From NCBI RefSeq assembly GCF_001457815.1, contig NZ_LN898219.1:62001-126000 (forward strand): a stretch of 64,000 bases of DNA, read 5' to 3'. This document shows, piece after piece, positions 17,575 to 26,442 of the stretch. Below the pieces are notes generated by a model that worked only from the letters and a program-made list of their open reading frames with translations, was not told where the DNA came from and searched no databases. This DNA comes from Vitreoscilla massiliensis (GTDB taxonomy: Bacteria > Pseudomonadota > Gammaproteobacteria > Burkholderiales > Neisseriaceae). Position numbers and translations under genes: made by a program. Position 1 is the stretch's first letter; every line of letters starts with the position of its first letter.

Positions 17575-19419
17575 TTAAAAACTGTAGCGACCTGACAACA
17601 ATACACTGCGACCTTGGGTGTTGTATCCACGCACTGAGGTGTATTGTTTGTCCAACAAATTGTTACCAGACAGTTTCACCGACCATTGTTCAGATGGTTT
17701 GTACTCAACACTGGCACCCAATAAGGCATAACCACCCAAGCTGTCGGTATTGGCAGTGTTGGCAAAAGTGCGACCGTGCACATGCATATTGGCATTCAAG
17801 CGCCATTGCTCATGTGGTTGGTAGTCGACGCCAATATTGCCGAACACACGTGCGCGTTGAATCAACAATTTGTCGTTGGTTTCATCACGTGGGTCTTGGT
17901 AAGTCATATTGCCGTACAGTGTGACCTGTTGCCATTGTTTGCTGGCGGCGATGCTGGTGCCAACCATGGTGGCTTCGTTGACGTTTTGTGCAGGCCAACC
18001 GTTAATCATGTCGGTCAGTTTGGTGTGGAACACGGTCCAATCTAAGGCCAAATCTTGGGTGTGGTATTTCAGGCCGGCTTCCCAAGAGCGGCTTTTCTCT
18101 GGGTGCAAATCGGGATTGCCACCGCCGTATGGGTAGTACAACTCATTGAAAGTCGGTACGCGGAAGGCAGTACCATAGCTGACGCGGCCGACCAAGTTGT
18201 CGGTCAATTCATAGCCCAAAGCCAAGCGGCCGGTGGTGTGGTGGCCGTATTGGCTGTCGCGGTCTTGGCGCAATGAGGATTCAACCAAGAAATTGTTGTA
18301 ATTGCCATTCACTGCGGCGAAAAAGGCGCGGTTAATGCGTGTGTCGCGGGCGTAATCGGTATCGGATTCGACTTGCTGTTTCAACCATTCTGCGCCGGCT
18401 TGCCATTGCACATATTCATGCTCGCCGCTGAACACCCATTGCGCGCGCGTGTCTTTGCTGTTGACGTAATAATTGGTGTGACCATCGGTTTGGCTTTTGC
18501 CTTTTTCACGGCTTACCGACAATTGCACATTAGATTGAATACTGTCGGTGATTTTGTCGCGCGAAGCGATGCTAAATTGTGACAAGTCGGTGATGTAATG
18601 CTCGTTGTCTACGGCTATCGGTGCCCAAGTAATTGGGTCAGAACCGCCGGCGTCGTATTCGGCATCACCACGGGTGCGCAAGGCACTGGCACTGATTTCA
18701 TGGCCTTCGGCCCATTCATAGGTCAAGCGGCCTGTAACATTGTGGTTTTTGTAACCGTCTTCATCGGGATTGTGACCAAAGGCATAATCGCGGTTGGTGG
18801 CAGAGAAGCCGCCATCGGTACGTTCGGTGCCTGCGCTCAATTGGTAGCTAAAACCACCGACACGACCACCGACATTGGCATCGACACCGCGTTGACCATC
18901 GGTGCCGACTTTGGCGCCTATGCTGCCGTGTGCAGCACCGTCTTGTGGTTTGCGCGTGAAAATTTGTACCACACCACCGATGGCATCGGCACCGTATACG
19001 CTGCTGGCGGCGCCGCGCACCACTTCGATGCGGTCAATTTGATTCAAAGGAATGTGGTTGTAAGAGGCTGCGCCAGTGGTGGCAGACATCAAACGCACAC
19101 CATCAACCAAAATCACGGTTTGGTTGGTGTTGGTGCCACGGGTGTATAAGCTGCTGACGGTGCCGCTGCCACCATTGGATAAGGTTTCCAAGCCTATGGT
19201 TTGTTGCAACAATTCTGGCAAGGATTGGGCGGTGCTGTGGTCGATGTCGCTGCGGGTAATCACGCTGACATCGTTCAGGCTTTTCAATGGATTTTGGCTG
19301 ATGCGTGTGGCAGTCACCACGATGTTGTCTAATTCGGTGTCGGCGGTGGTGGTGTCCGCGTATGCCATAGATTGGCATGCGAGCAGCGCTAAAGCGGCTG
19401 CGATGGGTTTTATTTGCAT
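17575..19419 (-). CDS. btuB: TonB-dependent cobalamin receptor BtuB
   Basis: Outer-membrane receptor that imports cobalamin using TonB energy. From ATG 19419 (GGAG upstream) it is 614 aa: signal peptide ending SMAYA, a TonB box-like segment (DNIVVTATR), the plug domain (about 45-150, VSVITRSDIDHS, TVILVDGVRL, IDRIEVVRGAASSVYGADAIGGVVQIFT) and a 22-strand barrel ending in an aromatic residue (LLSGRYSF). The length and plug match BtuB rather than larger siderophore receptors, and the riboswitch upstream settles the substrate. One DUS lies inside (18727-18737). Confidence 0.95.
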   Translation of the reverse strand: MQIKPIAAALALLACQSMAYADTTTADTELDNIVVTATRISQNPLKSLNDVSVITRSDIDHSTAQSLPELLQQTIGLETLSNGGSGTVSSLYTRGTNTNQTVILVDGVRLMSATTGAASYNHIPLNQIDRIEVVRGAASSVYGADAIGGVVQIFTRKPQDGAAHGSIGAKVGTDGQRGVDANVGGRVGGFSYQLSAGTERTDGGFSATNRDYAFGHNPDEDGYKNHNVTGRLTYEWAEGHEISASALRTRGDAEYDAGGSDPITWAPIAVDNEHYITDLSQFSIASRDKITDSIQSNVQLSVSREKGKSQTDGHTNYYVNSKDTRAQWVFSGEHEYVQWQAGAEWLKQQVESDTDYARDTRINRAFFAAVNGNYNNFLVESSLRQDRDSQYGHHTTGRLALGYELTDNLVGRVSYGTAFRVPTFNELYYPYGGGNPDLHPEKSRSWEAGLKYHTQDLALDWTVFHTKLTDMINGWPAQNVNEATMVGTSIAASKQWQQVTLYGNMTYQDPRDETNDKLLIQRARVFGNIGVDYQPHEQWRLNANMHVHGRTFANTANTDSLGGYALLGASVEYKPSEQWSVKLSGNNLLDKQYTSVRGYNTQGRSVLLSGRYSF

Positions 19420-19496
19420 GAAACACTCCAAGTATTGTGTATACCGAGTGCGAAAGAATGTGTATTTAACCGCAATGACCAAACATAACAGTCAAA

Positions 19497-19514
19497 TATC
19501 GCCTCCCCGCGATA
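19497..19514 (-). promoter_or_regulatory. Hairpin in the btuB leader after the riboswitch
   Basis: TATCGC-GGGGAG-GCGATA followed by TTT on the minus strand, between the riboswitch and the btuB start. It could be the expression platform (weak terminator or part of an alternative pairing); this is inference from position. Confidence 0.4.
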
Positions 19515-19526
19515 CTCGTGTTTAAG

Positions 19527-19670
19527 CCAATAAGCCGGTCTTCGGACTTGGTCGGTATCCACCAACGCCTTCCCATCTACTATTGTGTAAACAGTGGCCT
19601 GTGTTGGTGCTAAAGCTACCTTACCGCTGCGGGGGCAGTGTGGGCATTTCACCCAGCTTCCCGGTTCTTA
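19527..19670 (-). promoter_or_regulatory. Cobalamin (AdoCbl) riboswitch upstream of btuB
   Basis: The minus-strand leader contains the conserved cobalamin riboswitch blocks in order: GGGAAGCTGGGTGAAATGCC, ACTGCCCCCGCAGCGGTAA, GCCACTG (B12 box), GGGAAGG and the 3' AGTCCGAAGACCGGC. Binding of adenosylcobalamin is known to shut down expression of the downstream receptor gene. It ends about 110 bases before the btuB ATG. Confidence 0.96.
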
Positions 19671-19706
19671 TTAGCGCGGCGCGATTGTAACACAGTGCGC
19701 ATAAAC

Positions 19707-19733
19707 TTACAGGCCGCATCAAGCGGCCTGTAA
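19707..19733 (-). terminator. DUS-pair hairpin between livK-like gene and btuB leader
   Basis: Two exact DUS copies in outward orientation with a five-base loop (ATCAA). It lies 22 bases beyond the stop of the binding-protein gene on the minus strand and directly upstream of the btuB riboswitch region. Confidence 0.6.
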
Positions 19734-19755
19734 AGACTGTGAAAACAGCGAGTTG

Positions 19756-20937
19756 TTATTTGCTGCCAGTAGAGATGCTGTCTACCGGTACCCATTTGCC
19801 TTTTTCGGCTTTGTACACGGTAATGGCCACATCTTTCAAATCGCCTTTGGCATCATAAGAGAAGTGTTGGCTGGTCACCCCATCCAAATCCATCGCTTGC
19901 AATTTGGCCAAGTAATCGGCGGCTTTAGACGAATTGGCTTGCTTCATCGCGGTGATCATCGCCCAAGTGGCGTCGTAACCATAAGGAGAATAAGTAGCCA
20001 CGTCTTGATTGTACTTCGCTTTGTACTTGGTTTCGTATTCCTTGCCTTTTGGCATTTTGTCCAAAGGGAAACCTGCCAAAGAGGTGAACACGCCTTCGGC
20101 ATCAGGGCCAGCCACGGTCAAGAAGGTTGGGGTTTTGGTCATTTCACCGGAAATAAACGGCGATTTGATGCCCAAACGGCGAATTTGCTTGATCATAGGC
20201 GCAGATTGGGTATCGGCACCGCCGTAGAAAATCACATCAGGTTGTTCGGTTTTGAAGCTGGTCAAAATCGATTGGAAATCTGAGGCTTTGTCATTGGTGA
20301 ATTGGCGCGGCAAGATGGTGGCACCAGCGGCTTTGGCTGATTTTTCAAATTCATCGGCCAAACCTTGGCCGTAAGCCGTTCGGTCGTCGATGATGGCGAT
20401 TTTTTTGTAGCCCAATTTTTCTACCGCGTATTTGCCCAATACCGTGCCTTGTTGGCTGTCGGAAGTCATGGAGCGGAACACATATTTAAAGCCTTGCGCG
20501 CTCAAAGTCGGGCTGGTGGCCATGGCGATATTCGGAATTTGGTTGTCTTCGTAAATCTTAGACGCAGGAATGGCTGTGCCTGAGTTGAAGTGACCAATCA
20601 CACCTGCGACTTTGGCATCAATAAAGCGCTCAGCCACTTGTGTCGCTTGTTTTGGGTCGGCAGCATCGTCTTCGGCCATCAATTTGAAGGTGGCAGGTTT
20701 GCCATTGACGGTGAGTTTTTGCGCATTGGCTTCGTCTATCGCCAATTGGGCGCCATTACGGTATTCCTCACCGTAATGCGATTGTGGGCCTGTTAATGGT
20801 GCGGCAAAACCGATGACAATTTCATTGTCGCCAGAAGCGGCAGTGCTGTCGCCACCTTGCTTTTGACCGCCACAAGCGGTTAAGGCCAAACCGACCATCA
20901 AGCTCAGCGTCAACTTGCCTATGTTTAATGTATTCAT
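19756..20937 (-). CDS. Branched-chain amino acid ABC transporter substrate-binding lipoprotein (LivK-like)
   Basis: Type I periplasmic binding protein of the Leu/Ile/Val family, anchored as a lipoprotein. From ATG 20937 (AGGAGAAAGCA before it) it is 393 aa, with lipobox LALTAC (Cys about residue 22) and the LivJ/K signature IVIGFAAPLTGPQSHYGEEYRNGAQLA split over residues 40-67; EDDAADPKQATQVAERFI and VIGHFNSGTAIPAS follow. Neither permease (livHM) nor ATPase (livGF) genes are next to it, so its partners lie elsewhere. The true ligand cannot be told from sequence. Confidence 0.88.
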   Translation of the reverse strand: MNTLNIGKLTLSLMVGLALTACGGQKQGGDSTAASGDNEIVIGFAAPLTGPQSHYGEEYRNGAQLAIDEANAQKLTVNGKPATFKLMAEDDAADPKQATQVAERFIDAKVAGVIGHFNSGTAIPASKIYEDNQIPNIAMATSPTLSAQGFKYVFRSMTSDSQQGTVLGKYAVEKLGYKKIAIIDDRTAYGQGLADEFEKSAKAAGATILPRQFTNDKASDFQSILTSFKTEQPDVIFYGGADTQSAPMIKQIRRLGIKSPFISGEMTKTPTFLTVAGPDAEGVFTSLAGFPLDKMPKGKEYETKYKAKYNQDVATYSPYGYDATWAMITAMKQANSSKAADYLAKLQAMDLDGVTSQHFSYDAKGDLKDVAITVYKAEKGKWVPVDSISTGSK

Positions 20938-21064
20938 TGCTTTCTCCTGAAGACTCAATGCAAAAACGAAAGTCCTGCATAGTAAAGCAATCTCCATCAG
21001 GTTGAAACCGTCATTAAGATATTTAAGATTAAAAAAGATGGAGTTACTCTACTAAAACAAAGTC

Positions 21065-22060
21065 TTAGCTGTTTTCAGGAGTGGGGGAGCGCATCATCAG
21101 GCTTTGGGCGACTTGGGTGCTGTTGAGTTGGCCTTGGAATAGAGCATACAAAGTGGCGGTAATCGGCATGCTGACTTGGTATTGCTCGGCCAAACGGTGC
21201 GCTTCGCTGACGGTATACACACCTTCGGCAACATGGCCGAGTTCAGCCAAAATGGTGTCTAAATTTTTGTTTTCGGCCAGTTTCAGGCCGACTTGGCGAT
21301 TGCGCGATAGGCCACCAGTACAGGTCAAAATCAAGTCACCCAAGCCCGATAAACCCATTAAGGTGTGTTCTTGCGCGCCCAAATGATTTGCCAAACGGGC
21401 AATTTCGGCCAGTCCGCGCGTCATCAAAGCGGCGCGCGCATTCATGCCGTAATGCAAGCCATCGCACAAACCGGTGGCAATCGCCATCACATTTTTCAAG
21501 GCGCCACCAACGGCCACGCCGATTAAATCGGTAGACGCATACAGGCGCAATACTGGGCTGTTCAAATCGCGACACAATTGTTCTATCCAGTCGCTGTTGG
21601 CCGCGGCCAATGTCACGGCGCAAGGCAATTGTTCTGCCAATTCTTGCGCAAAACTGGGACCAGAGAGCAAGACAATGTGTTGTTGCTGCGGCAAAACTTC
21701 GGCCACTACTTGATGCGGCAACATGCCTGTAGACACTTCAAAGCCTTTACAGGCCGTCATGATGGGCAAGTTGTCATCAATATATTCCGCTAATGCGGTT
21801 AAAGTTGGGCGCAAACCGGCCACGGGCGTGGCTATCAATACCAATTCACTGGCGTCGACAGCGGCCTGTAAGTCAGTGGCCAAGCTTAAAGACTCGGGAA
21901 ATAGAAACCCTTTTAAATAACGTTCATTACAACGCTCATGCTGCATTTGCACCACATGGCTGCTGTCGCGTGCCCACAAACACACTTGGTGTTGCTGCTT
22001 GGCAAAGTGTATGGCCAATGCGGTGCCCCATGCGCCAGCGCCCAAAACTGTGATTTTCAT
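21065..22060 (-). CDS. gpsA: Glycerol-3-phosphate dehydrogenase [NAD(P)+] GpsA
   Basis: GpsA reduces dihydroxyacetone phosphate to sn-glycerol-3-phosphate, the backbone of phospholipids. The 331-residue protein opens with the nucleotide-binding MKITVLGAGAWGTALA and has the catalytic Lys region (GALKNVMAIATGLCDGL) and the signature GLSGLGDLILTCTGGLSRNR. It diverges from acpP-fabF, so two lipid-synthesis units share one intergenic region. One internal DUS (21861-21871) and one altered copy (ACAGGCCGTC near 21750). Confidence 0.97.
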   Translation of the reverse strand: MKITVLGAGAWGTALAIHFAKQQHQVCLWARDSSHVVQMQHERCNERYLKGFLFPESLSLATDLQAAVDASELVLIATPVAGLRPTLTALAEYIDDNLPIMTACKGFEVSTGMLPHQVVAEVLPQQQHIVLLSGPSFAQELAEQLPCAVTLAAANSDWIEQLCRDLNSPVLRLYASTDLIGVAVGGALKNVMAIATGLCDGLHYGMNARAALMTRGLAEIARLANHLGAQEHTLMGLSGLGDLILTCTGGLSRNRQVGLKLAENKNLDTILAELGHVAEGVYTVSEAHRLAEQYQVSMPITATLYALFQGQLNSTQVAQSLMMRSPTPENS

Positions 22061-22390
22061 TGCTATAACCTTTTTATTACCATGTCTTGCACCTTGCCAC
22101 GAGTTTTGGTGAGAGGCAAGAGTGCAAAAACTTGAATTTTGAATAATATAGCTAGTTTGTTGGTTGAGGGAGCATTTGTCCTTGTGCTAATATGCCCGCT
22201 AAATCGAAAAAATCGGCTGTTTGTGTGCACAGAGTACTGGCAAGAATGCTGGAAATATGCGTACAATAGCTTCATCTGATGGATGGAAAACTCTATTTAA
22301 ATTCAGTACAATAAGCGCTGAATTTTGATGATTAGCAAATAAATTCTATCTAAAACAAACCCTTATTAAGATCAAGGTAAAGGAAGTAAC
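22061..22390. other. Divergent control region between gpsA and acpP
   Basis: A 330-base non-coding region serving two lipid-synthesis transcription units. It contains no DUS. The clearest structure is the inverted repeat listed at 22299-22325; possible -10 boxes (TACAAT at 22262 and 22307) are present but not assigned with confidence. Confidence 0.5.
22299..22325. promoter_or_regulatory. 8-bp inverted repeat upstream of acpP
   Basis: AAATTCAG, 11-base spacer, CTGAATTT. The arms flank a TACAAT hexamer, which makes an operator over a promoter possible. No known fatty-acid regulator site is claimed. Confidence 0.35.
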
Positions 22391-22624
22391 ATGGAAAATA
22401 TCGAACAGCGCGTAAAGAAAATTGTTGCTGAACAATTGGGCGTGAATGAAGCTGAAGTGAAAAACGAATCTTCATTCCAAGAAGACTTGGGCGCTGACTC
22501 TTTGGACATCGTTGAATTGGTTATGGCTTTGGAAGAAGCTTTCGGCACTGAAATTCCAGACGAAGAAGCTGAAAACATTACCACTGTTCAACAAGCAATC
22601 GACTTCTTGTCAGCTGCTGAGTAA
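22391..22624 (+). CDS. acpP: Acyl carrier protein AcpP
   Basis: Acidic carrier of growing acyl chains on a phosphopantetheine arm. The 77-residue protein has the modification site Ser in the universal GADSLDIVEL motif (Ser about 37) and the four-helix ACP pattern. AAGGAAG lies five bases before the ATG. It is followed by a hairpin with T-run and then fabF; fabD and fabG are not adjacent here. Confidence 0.99.
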   Translation: MENIEQRVKKIVAEQLGVNEAEVKNESSFQEDLGADSLDIVELVMALEEAFGTEIPDEEAENITTVQQAIDFLSAAE

Positions 22625-22647
22625 TTTTTCTCTGTCGCAATACTTTA

Positions 22648-22687
22648 ACCTCTGCAGAGCACACTAGCTGGCTGTGCAGAGGTTTTT
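22648..22687 (+). terminator. Hairpin between acpP and fabF
   Basis: ACCTCTGCA and TGCAGAGGT pair across an 18-base loop and are followed by TTTT. It probably acts as an attenuator or partial terminator that keeps acpP mRNA in excess over fabF. The right arm also carries AGAGG, which could serve as a ribosome site for an upstream fabF start at 22691. Confidence 0.75.
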
Positions 22688-22705
22688 ACTATGGGTTCCA
22701 CACGA

Positions 22706-23950
22706 ATGAGTAAAAAAAGGATAGTCATAACTGGTTTAGGTATGGTGTCGCCACTGGGCAACTCTGTTACTGATAACTGGAACAATTTATTAGCTGGTGT
22801 CAGTGGTATTGGTCCAATCACCCGTTTTGATGCTTCCAATTTGGCGTGTCAAATTGCTGGTGAAGTGAAAGATTTTGATATCACTGAATACATTCCAGCC
22901 AAAGAAGCACGTCGCATGGATGTGTTTATTCATTATGGTATTGCTGCGGCGTTTCAAGCGATTGAAGATGCAGGTTTAGACAATATTGAAGGCTTGGACA
23001 AGAGCCGTGTCGGTGTCAACATTGGCGCAGGCATTGGTGGTTTGCCTTCTATTGAAAACACAGGCGCTGATGTGATTGCCGGTGGCATACGCAAAATCAA
23101 TCCATTCTTCATCCCAGGTTCCTTGATTAACCTGATTGCCGGTCACATCACCATCATGAAGGGCTACCAAGGCCCAAGTTATGGCATTGTATCGGCCTGT
23201 ACCACAGGGGCACACTGTATTGGCGATGCGGCACGCATGATTGCTTATGGTGACGCTGACATCATGATTGCCGGTGGTGCCGAAGGTGCAATTTGTACTT
23301 TGGGTGTCGGTGGTTTTGCGGCGATGAAAGCCTTGTCTACTCGCAATGATGAGCCTACCAAAGCCTCTCGTCCTTGGGACAAAGACCGCGACGGTTTTGT
23401 GATGGGCGAGGGCGCTGGTGTGATGGTATTGGAATCTTACGATTCAGCCGTTGCCCGAGGTGCCAAGATATACGCTGAATTGGTGGGATTTGGCATGAGC
23501 TCAGACGCTCACCACATCACTGCTCCTAGTGTGGATGGCCCAGCTTTGGCGATTAACCGCGCCTTGAAAGACGCGGGCATGGCGCCTACCGACATTGATT
23601 ACGTCAATGCCCACGGTACGTCTACGCCTTTGGGCGATGCCAATGAAACCAATGCATTGAAAGCCGCATTTGGTGAGCACGCTTACAAAATGGTGGTGAA
23701 TTCGACCAAATCCATGACAGGTCACTTATTGGGTGGCGCCGGTGGTATTGAAGCGGTGATTACCGCTTTGGCGATTAAAAACCAAATTGCGCCGCCTACC
23801 ATCAATATGGATGAGCAAGACGTGGAAGCCGGTTGTGACTTGGATTACAACAAAGAAGGCGCCCGTCCTATGACCATCCGTGCGGCGATTTCCAACTCGT
23901 TTGGTTTCGGTGGTACCAATGGTACGGTGGTGATGAAACGCGTCGACTGA
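22706..23950 (+). CDS. fabF: 3-oxoacyl-ACP synthase II (FabF)
   Basis: Condensing enzyme of fatty acid elongation. Starting at MSKKRIVITGLGMVSPLGN it is 414 aa; an in-frame ATG at 22691 adds five residues and has the better-placed AGAGG, so the start is not settled. The thiolase-fold triad is visible: Cys in VSACTTGAHCIGDA, His in NAHGTSTPLGD and His in SMTGHLLGGAGG. The C-terminal SNSFGFGGTNGTVV is characteristic. Confidence 0.97.
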   Translation: MSKKRIVITGLGMVSPLGNSVTDNWNNLLAGVSGIGPITRFDASNLACQIAGEVKDFDITEYIPAKEARRMDVFIHYGIAAAFQAIEDAGLDNIEGLDKSRVGVNIGAGIGGLPSIENTGADVIAGGIRKINPFFIPGSLINLIAGHITIMKGYQGPSYGIVSACTTGAHCIGDAARMIAYGDADIMIAGGAEGAICTLGVGGFAAMKALSTRNDEPTKASRPWDKDRDGFVMGEGAGVMVLESYDSAVARGAKIYAELVGFGMSSDAHHITAPSVDGPALAINRALKDAGMAPTDIDYVNAHGTSTPLGDANETNALKAAFGEHAYKMVVNSTKSMTGHLLGGAGGIEAVITALAIKNQIAPPTINMDEQDVEAGCDLDYNKEGARPMTIRAAISNSFGFGGTNGTVVMKRVD

Positions 23951-23973
23951 GATTAAATCGACGGTATTGAAAA

Positions 23974-24004
23974 GCGGCCTGTAAGTTTACAGGCCGCTTT
24001 GTTT
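23974..24004 (+). terminator. DUS-pair terminator of fabF
   Basis: Exact DUS, two-base loop, exact inverted DUS, then TTTGTTT, 24 bases after the fabF stop. Confidence 0.88.
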
Positions 24005-24162
24005 ATTCTGAGGCAGACAGTTTGGAAAATAAATGGCAGCAGAGACTTAGTCAGTACAGAATAAACGTGTTAAAGTTATGGTCTGTTTTTTTGATGGGTG
24101 CAGGTTGCCTTACAACGACAACTTGAACTGTTTTAATCTGCAACTTTTAGGACAAAAACCTC

Positions 24163-25359
24163 ATGTTTGAACATGTTGATTATTATCCAGGTGACCCTAT
24201 TTTGGGTTTGAACGATTTGTACAACAAAGACACTCGCGCTGAGAAAGTAAATTTGGGCGTGGGCGTTTACTACGACGAAGAAGGTCGCTTGCCCTTGTTG
24301 GGTTCGGTTTTGAAAGCCGAAGAAGCACGCGCTAAAACGCCTGCTGCTCGTCCGTACTTGCCTATGGATGGTTTGCCAGCTTACAACAAAGCGGTTCAAC
24401 GCTTGTTGTTCGGTGCTGACAGTGCAGCTGTTGCGGCTGACCGCGTTGCGACCATACAGTCTATCGGTGGTTCAGGTGCGTTGCGCGTGGGTGCTGAGTT
24501 TGTGAAACAATACTTCCCACAAAGCGTGGTGTATGTGAGCAAACCTACTTGGGGCAATCACATCAGCATTTTTGAAGCAGCTGGTTTGGAAGTCAGTGAA
24601 TATCCATATTACGATGCGGCCACTGGCGGCGTGGCTTTCGATGCCTTGATTGAAAAATTCAACAGCTTGAACAAGCACGATGTGGTGTTGTTACACCCTT
24701 GCTGTCATAACCCAACTGGCGTGGATTTGACACCTGCACAATGGGATAAAGTCATCGAAGTGGTTAAAGCGCGTGAATTGATTGCGTTCATGGACATTGC
24801 TTACCAAGGTTTTGGTGACGATTTCGAGAGTGATGTGTACGCGATTCGTGCCGCTGAAAAAGCTGGCTTGAGCTATTTTGTCAGCAGCTCTTTCTCTAAA
24901 AACCTGTCGTTCTACGGTGAGCGTTTGGGTGCGTTGTCTGTGGTGTCTCCTAACGCAGACGAGAAAAAATTGGTATTGAGCCAATTGAAATACATCGTGC
25001 GCCGTTTGTATTCTAACCCGCCTTGCCATCCAGCCATCATTGCTGCCGACGTGTTGAACGACGCGGCTTTGTTTGAAGAATGGACCAACGAAGTGGCCGA
25101 AATGCGCGTGCGCATCAAAGCGATGCGTCAACGTTTGTTTGATGTATTGACTGCCAAAGTACCGGGTCGTGATTTCAGCTACATCACTACCCAACGTGGT
25201 ATGTTCAGCTTCTCTGGTTTGACTCCAACGCAAGTAGAGCGCTTGATTCAAGACTACGGCATTTACTTGGTGAAAAACGGTCGCATGTGTGTGGCTGGTT
25301 TGAACACCAAAAACATTGAGTATGTTGCCAATGCTTTTGCTGATGTGTTGAAAGACTAA
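24163..25359 (+). CDS. tyrB: Aromatic/aspartate aminotransferase (TyrB/AspC family)
   Basis: PLP-dependent class I aminotransferase that makes Tyr, Phe or Asp from the keto acids and glutamate. The 398-residue protein has the family start YYPGDPILGLNDLYNKD, the LLHPCCHNPTGVDLT block, the PLP-binding Tyr/Asp region (MDIAYQGFGDDFE) and the Schiff-base Lys in SFSKNLSFYGERLG. Sequence reading does not separate TyrB from AspC; the presence of phhA in the window shows aromatic amino acid traffic but is not adjacent. AGGA lies ten bases before the ATG. Confidence 0.9.
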   Translation: MFEHVDYYPGDPILGLNDLYNKDTRAEKVNLGVGVYYDEEGRLPLLGSVLKAEEARAKTPAARPYLPMDGLPAYNKAVQRLLFGADSAAVAADRVATIQSIGGSGALRVGAEFVKQYFPQSVVYVSKPTWGNHISIFEAAGLEVSEYPYYDAATGGVAFDALIEKFNSLNKHDVVLLHPCCHNPTGVDLTPAQWDKVIEVVKARELIAFMDIAYQGFGDDFESDVYAIRAAEKAGLSYFVSSSFSKNLSFYGERLGALSVVSPNADEKKLVLSQLKYIVRRLYSNPPCHPAIIAADVLNDAALFEEWTNEVAEMRVRIKAMRQRLFDVLTAKVPGRDFSYITTQRGMFSFSGLTPTQVERLIQDYGIYLVKNGRMCVAGLNTKNIEYVANAFADVLKD

Positions 25360-25377
25360 ACACATTGCCATTAAGAA

Positions 25378-25408
25378 GCGGCCTGTAAATCATTTACAGG
25401 CCGCTTTT
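25378..25408 (+). terminator. DUS-pair terminator between tyrB and the Roadblock-GTPase operon
   Basis: Exact DUS pair with a five-base loop and TTTT. It lies between two convergent genes and can end transcription from both sides. Confidence 0.85.
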
Positions 25409-25427
25409 GTTTGCTCAGAAGTTTGGT

Positions 25428-25850
25428 TTAACGACCAAAGTCTTCGATGATGTCGTTAATGGTTTTTTTAATCGTCCACAAAGCGGTGGCGTAATTGACG
25501 TGGCGACTGCACGCTACCAACAGCTCTACCGATTTTTCATGGTCTAGCATCACATGGCGGCTGAATACCAAACCGTCTTCACATTCTATGGTGGTAGCGA
25601 CGGCATTTTTCAAACCAGATTCTTCCGAAACCGAAGTGCTCAAACCACCCAAAGAGGCAGTCATCGCCGCTTTGCGGGCGGCATCTTTGTCATCGTTTAA
25701 AGTGTGGGTGATGGGGAAACCATCGTCACTGGCCACCACAATGAATTCAATGTCGCTGAGGTTTTTTTTCAATGCTTGCACATGGCGTTCAAACAAAGCT
25801 TGTTGTGACATGATTTGTTGGTGTTTGCGCACCGCTTCACTGTTATCCAT
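25428..25850 (-). CDS. Roadblock/LC7 domain protein (MglB-like), second copy
   Basis: A 140-residue cytoplasmic protein with the Roadblock/LC7 pattern: an N-terminal helix (HVQALKKNLSDIEFIVVAS), DDGFPITHTL in the strand-turn after it, the AAMTASLGGLSTSV helix and the hydrophobic strands CEDGLVFSRHVML and KSVELLVACSRHVNYATAL. Family members such as MglB are dimeric regulators (GAPs) of small GTPases. It is the last gene of the four-gene unit and starts four bases after the GTPase gene, so it is the natural partner of that GTPase. It shares little identity with the first Roadblock gene at 28257. No signal peptide or membrane segment. Confidence 0.8.
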   Translation of the reverse strand: MDNSEAVRKHQQIMSQQALFERHVQALKKNLSDIEFIVVASDDGFPITHTLNDDKDAARKAAMTASLGGLSTSVSEESGLKNAVATTIECEDGLVFSRHVMLDHEKSVELLVACSRHVNYATALWTIKKTINDIIEDFGR

Positions 25851-25854
25851 ATGC

Positions 25855-26415
25855 TCAATTCCCTTTGATTTCTGTGTTCGCTAAGATGACTTCCAATAAC
25901 ATCAATACATCGGCCTTGTCCCGAGCATCGACCTCCATGATGGGGGCGTACATATCACGTTCCGCGAAATATTGGTTGTATTTTTCCAATGAAGAGCCGT
26001 CTTTATTGGTTTTGCCCACACCGACCACGAATGCTTGTTTGGAAACCAAGTCATTGAATTCGTGTAAGTACAGGGTGAGGTCTGCCATCGGGTCTTCACG
26101 GGTGTCATCAATGAGTAAGATGCAACCCAAAGCCCCTTTGGCCAAAATCGGCCACATGAATTTAAAGCGGTCTTGCCCCGGGATGCCATATAAGTGCACC
26201 ACTTCTTCTGGGCCCAATTCTATGCTGCCATAGTCCATGGCCACAGTGGTGGTGGATTTGGTGGATTGGCCTGCATCTGAGTTACTCGCCTCAGTGCCAA
26301 TAGGGTCACTGTCACTGATGCAGCGTATGGCAGTGGTTTTACCTGCCCCCATAGGGCCGATAAACAAGATTTTCAACAGCGGAGCTGATTTCGCAGTGTC
26401 GTTGCTTACAGACAT
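25855..26415 (-). CDS. Small Ras/MglA-like GTPase (COG2229-type)
   Basis: A 186-residue P-loop GTPase. Walker A is GPMGAGKT (residues 20-27). The G3 motif is GIPGQDRF, where the usual Asp of DxxG is replaced, as also happens in MglA (TxxG) and related bacterial GTPases. TSTTTVAMDYGSIEL-like residues precede it as switch I (KSTTTVAMDYG), the NKxD region reads GVGKTNKDG and G5 reads DARDKAD. There is no membrane segment or lipidation signal. The ATG at 26415 is preceded by GGAAAG; an earlier TTG frame start at 26430 was rejected. It lies 28 bases after the 575-residue gene and four bases before the second Roadblock gene. A switch role in polarity, motility or secretion is inferred from MglA/MglB and from actinobacterial conservons. 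Confidence 0.85.
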   Translation of the reverse strand: MSVSNDTAKSAPLLKILFIGPMGAGKTTAIRCISDSDPIGTEASNSDAGQSTKSTTTVAMDYGSIELGPEEVVHLYGIPGQDRFKFMWPILAKGALGCILLIDDTREDPMADLTLYLHEFNDLVSKQAFVVGVGKTNKDGSSLEKYNQYFAERDMYAPIMEVDARDKADVLMLLEVILANTEIKGN

Positions 26416-26442
26416 GATGGAGCTTTCCAATTAATCAATTAG

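Noticed and set aside
18598..19149. 183-codon plus-strand frame inside btuB
   Set aside because: Antisense of btuB, whose plug and barrel motifs are unmistakable on the minus strand.
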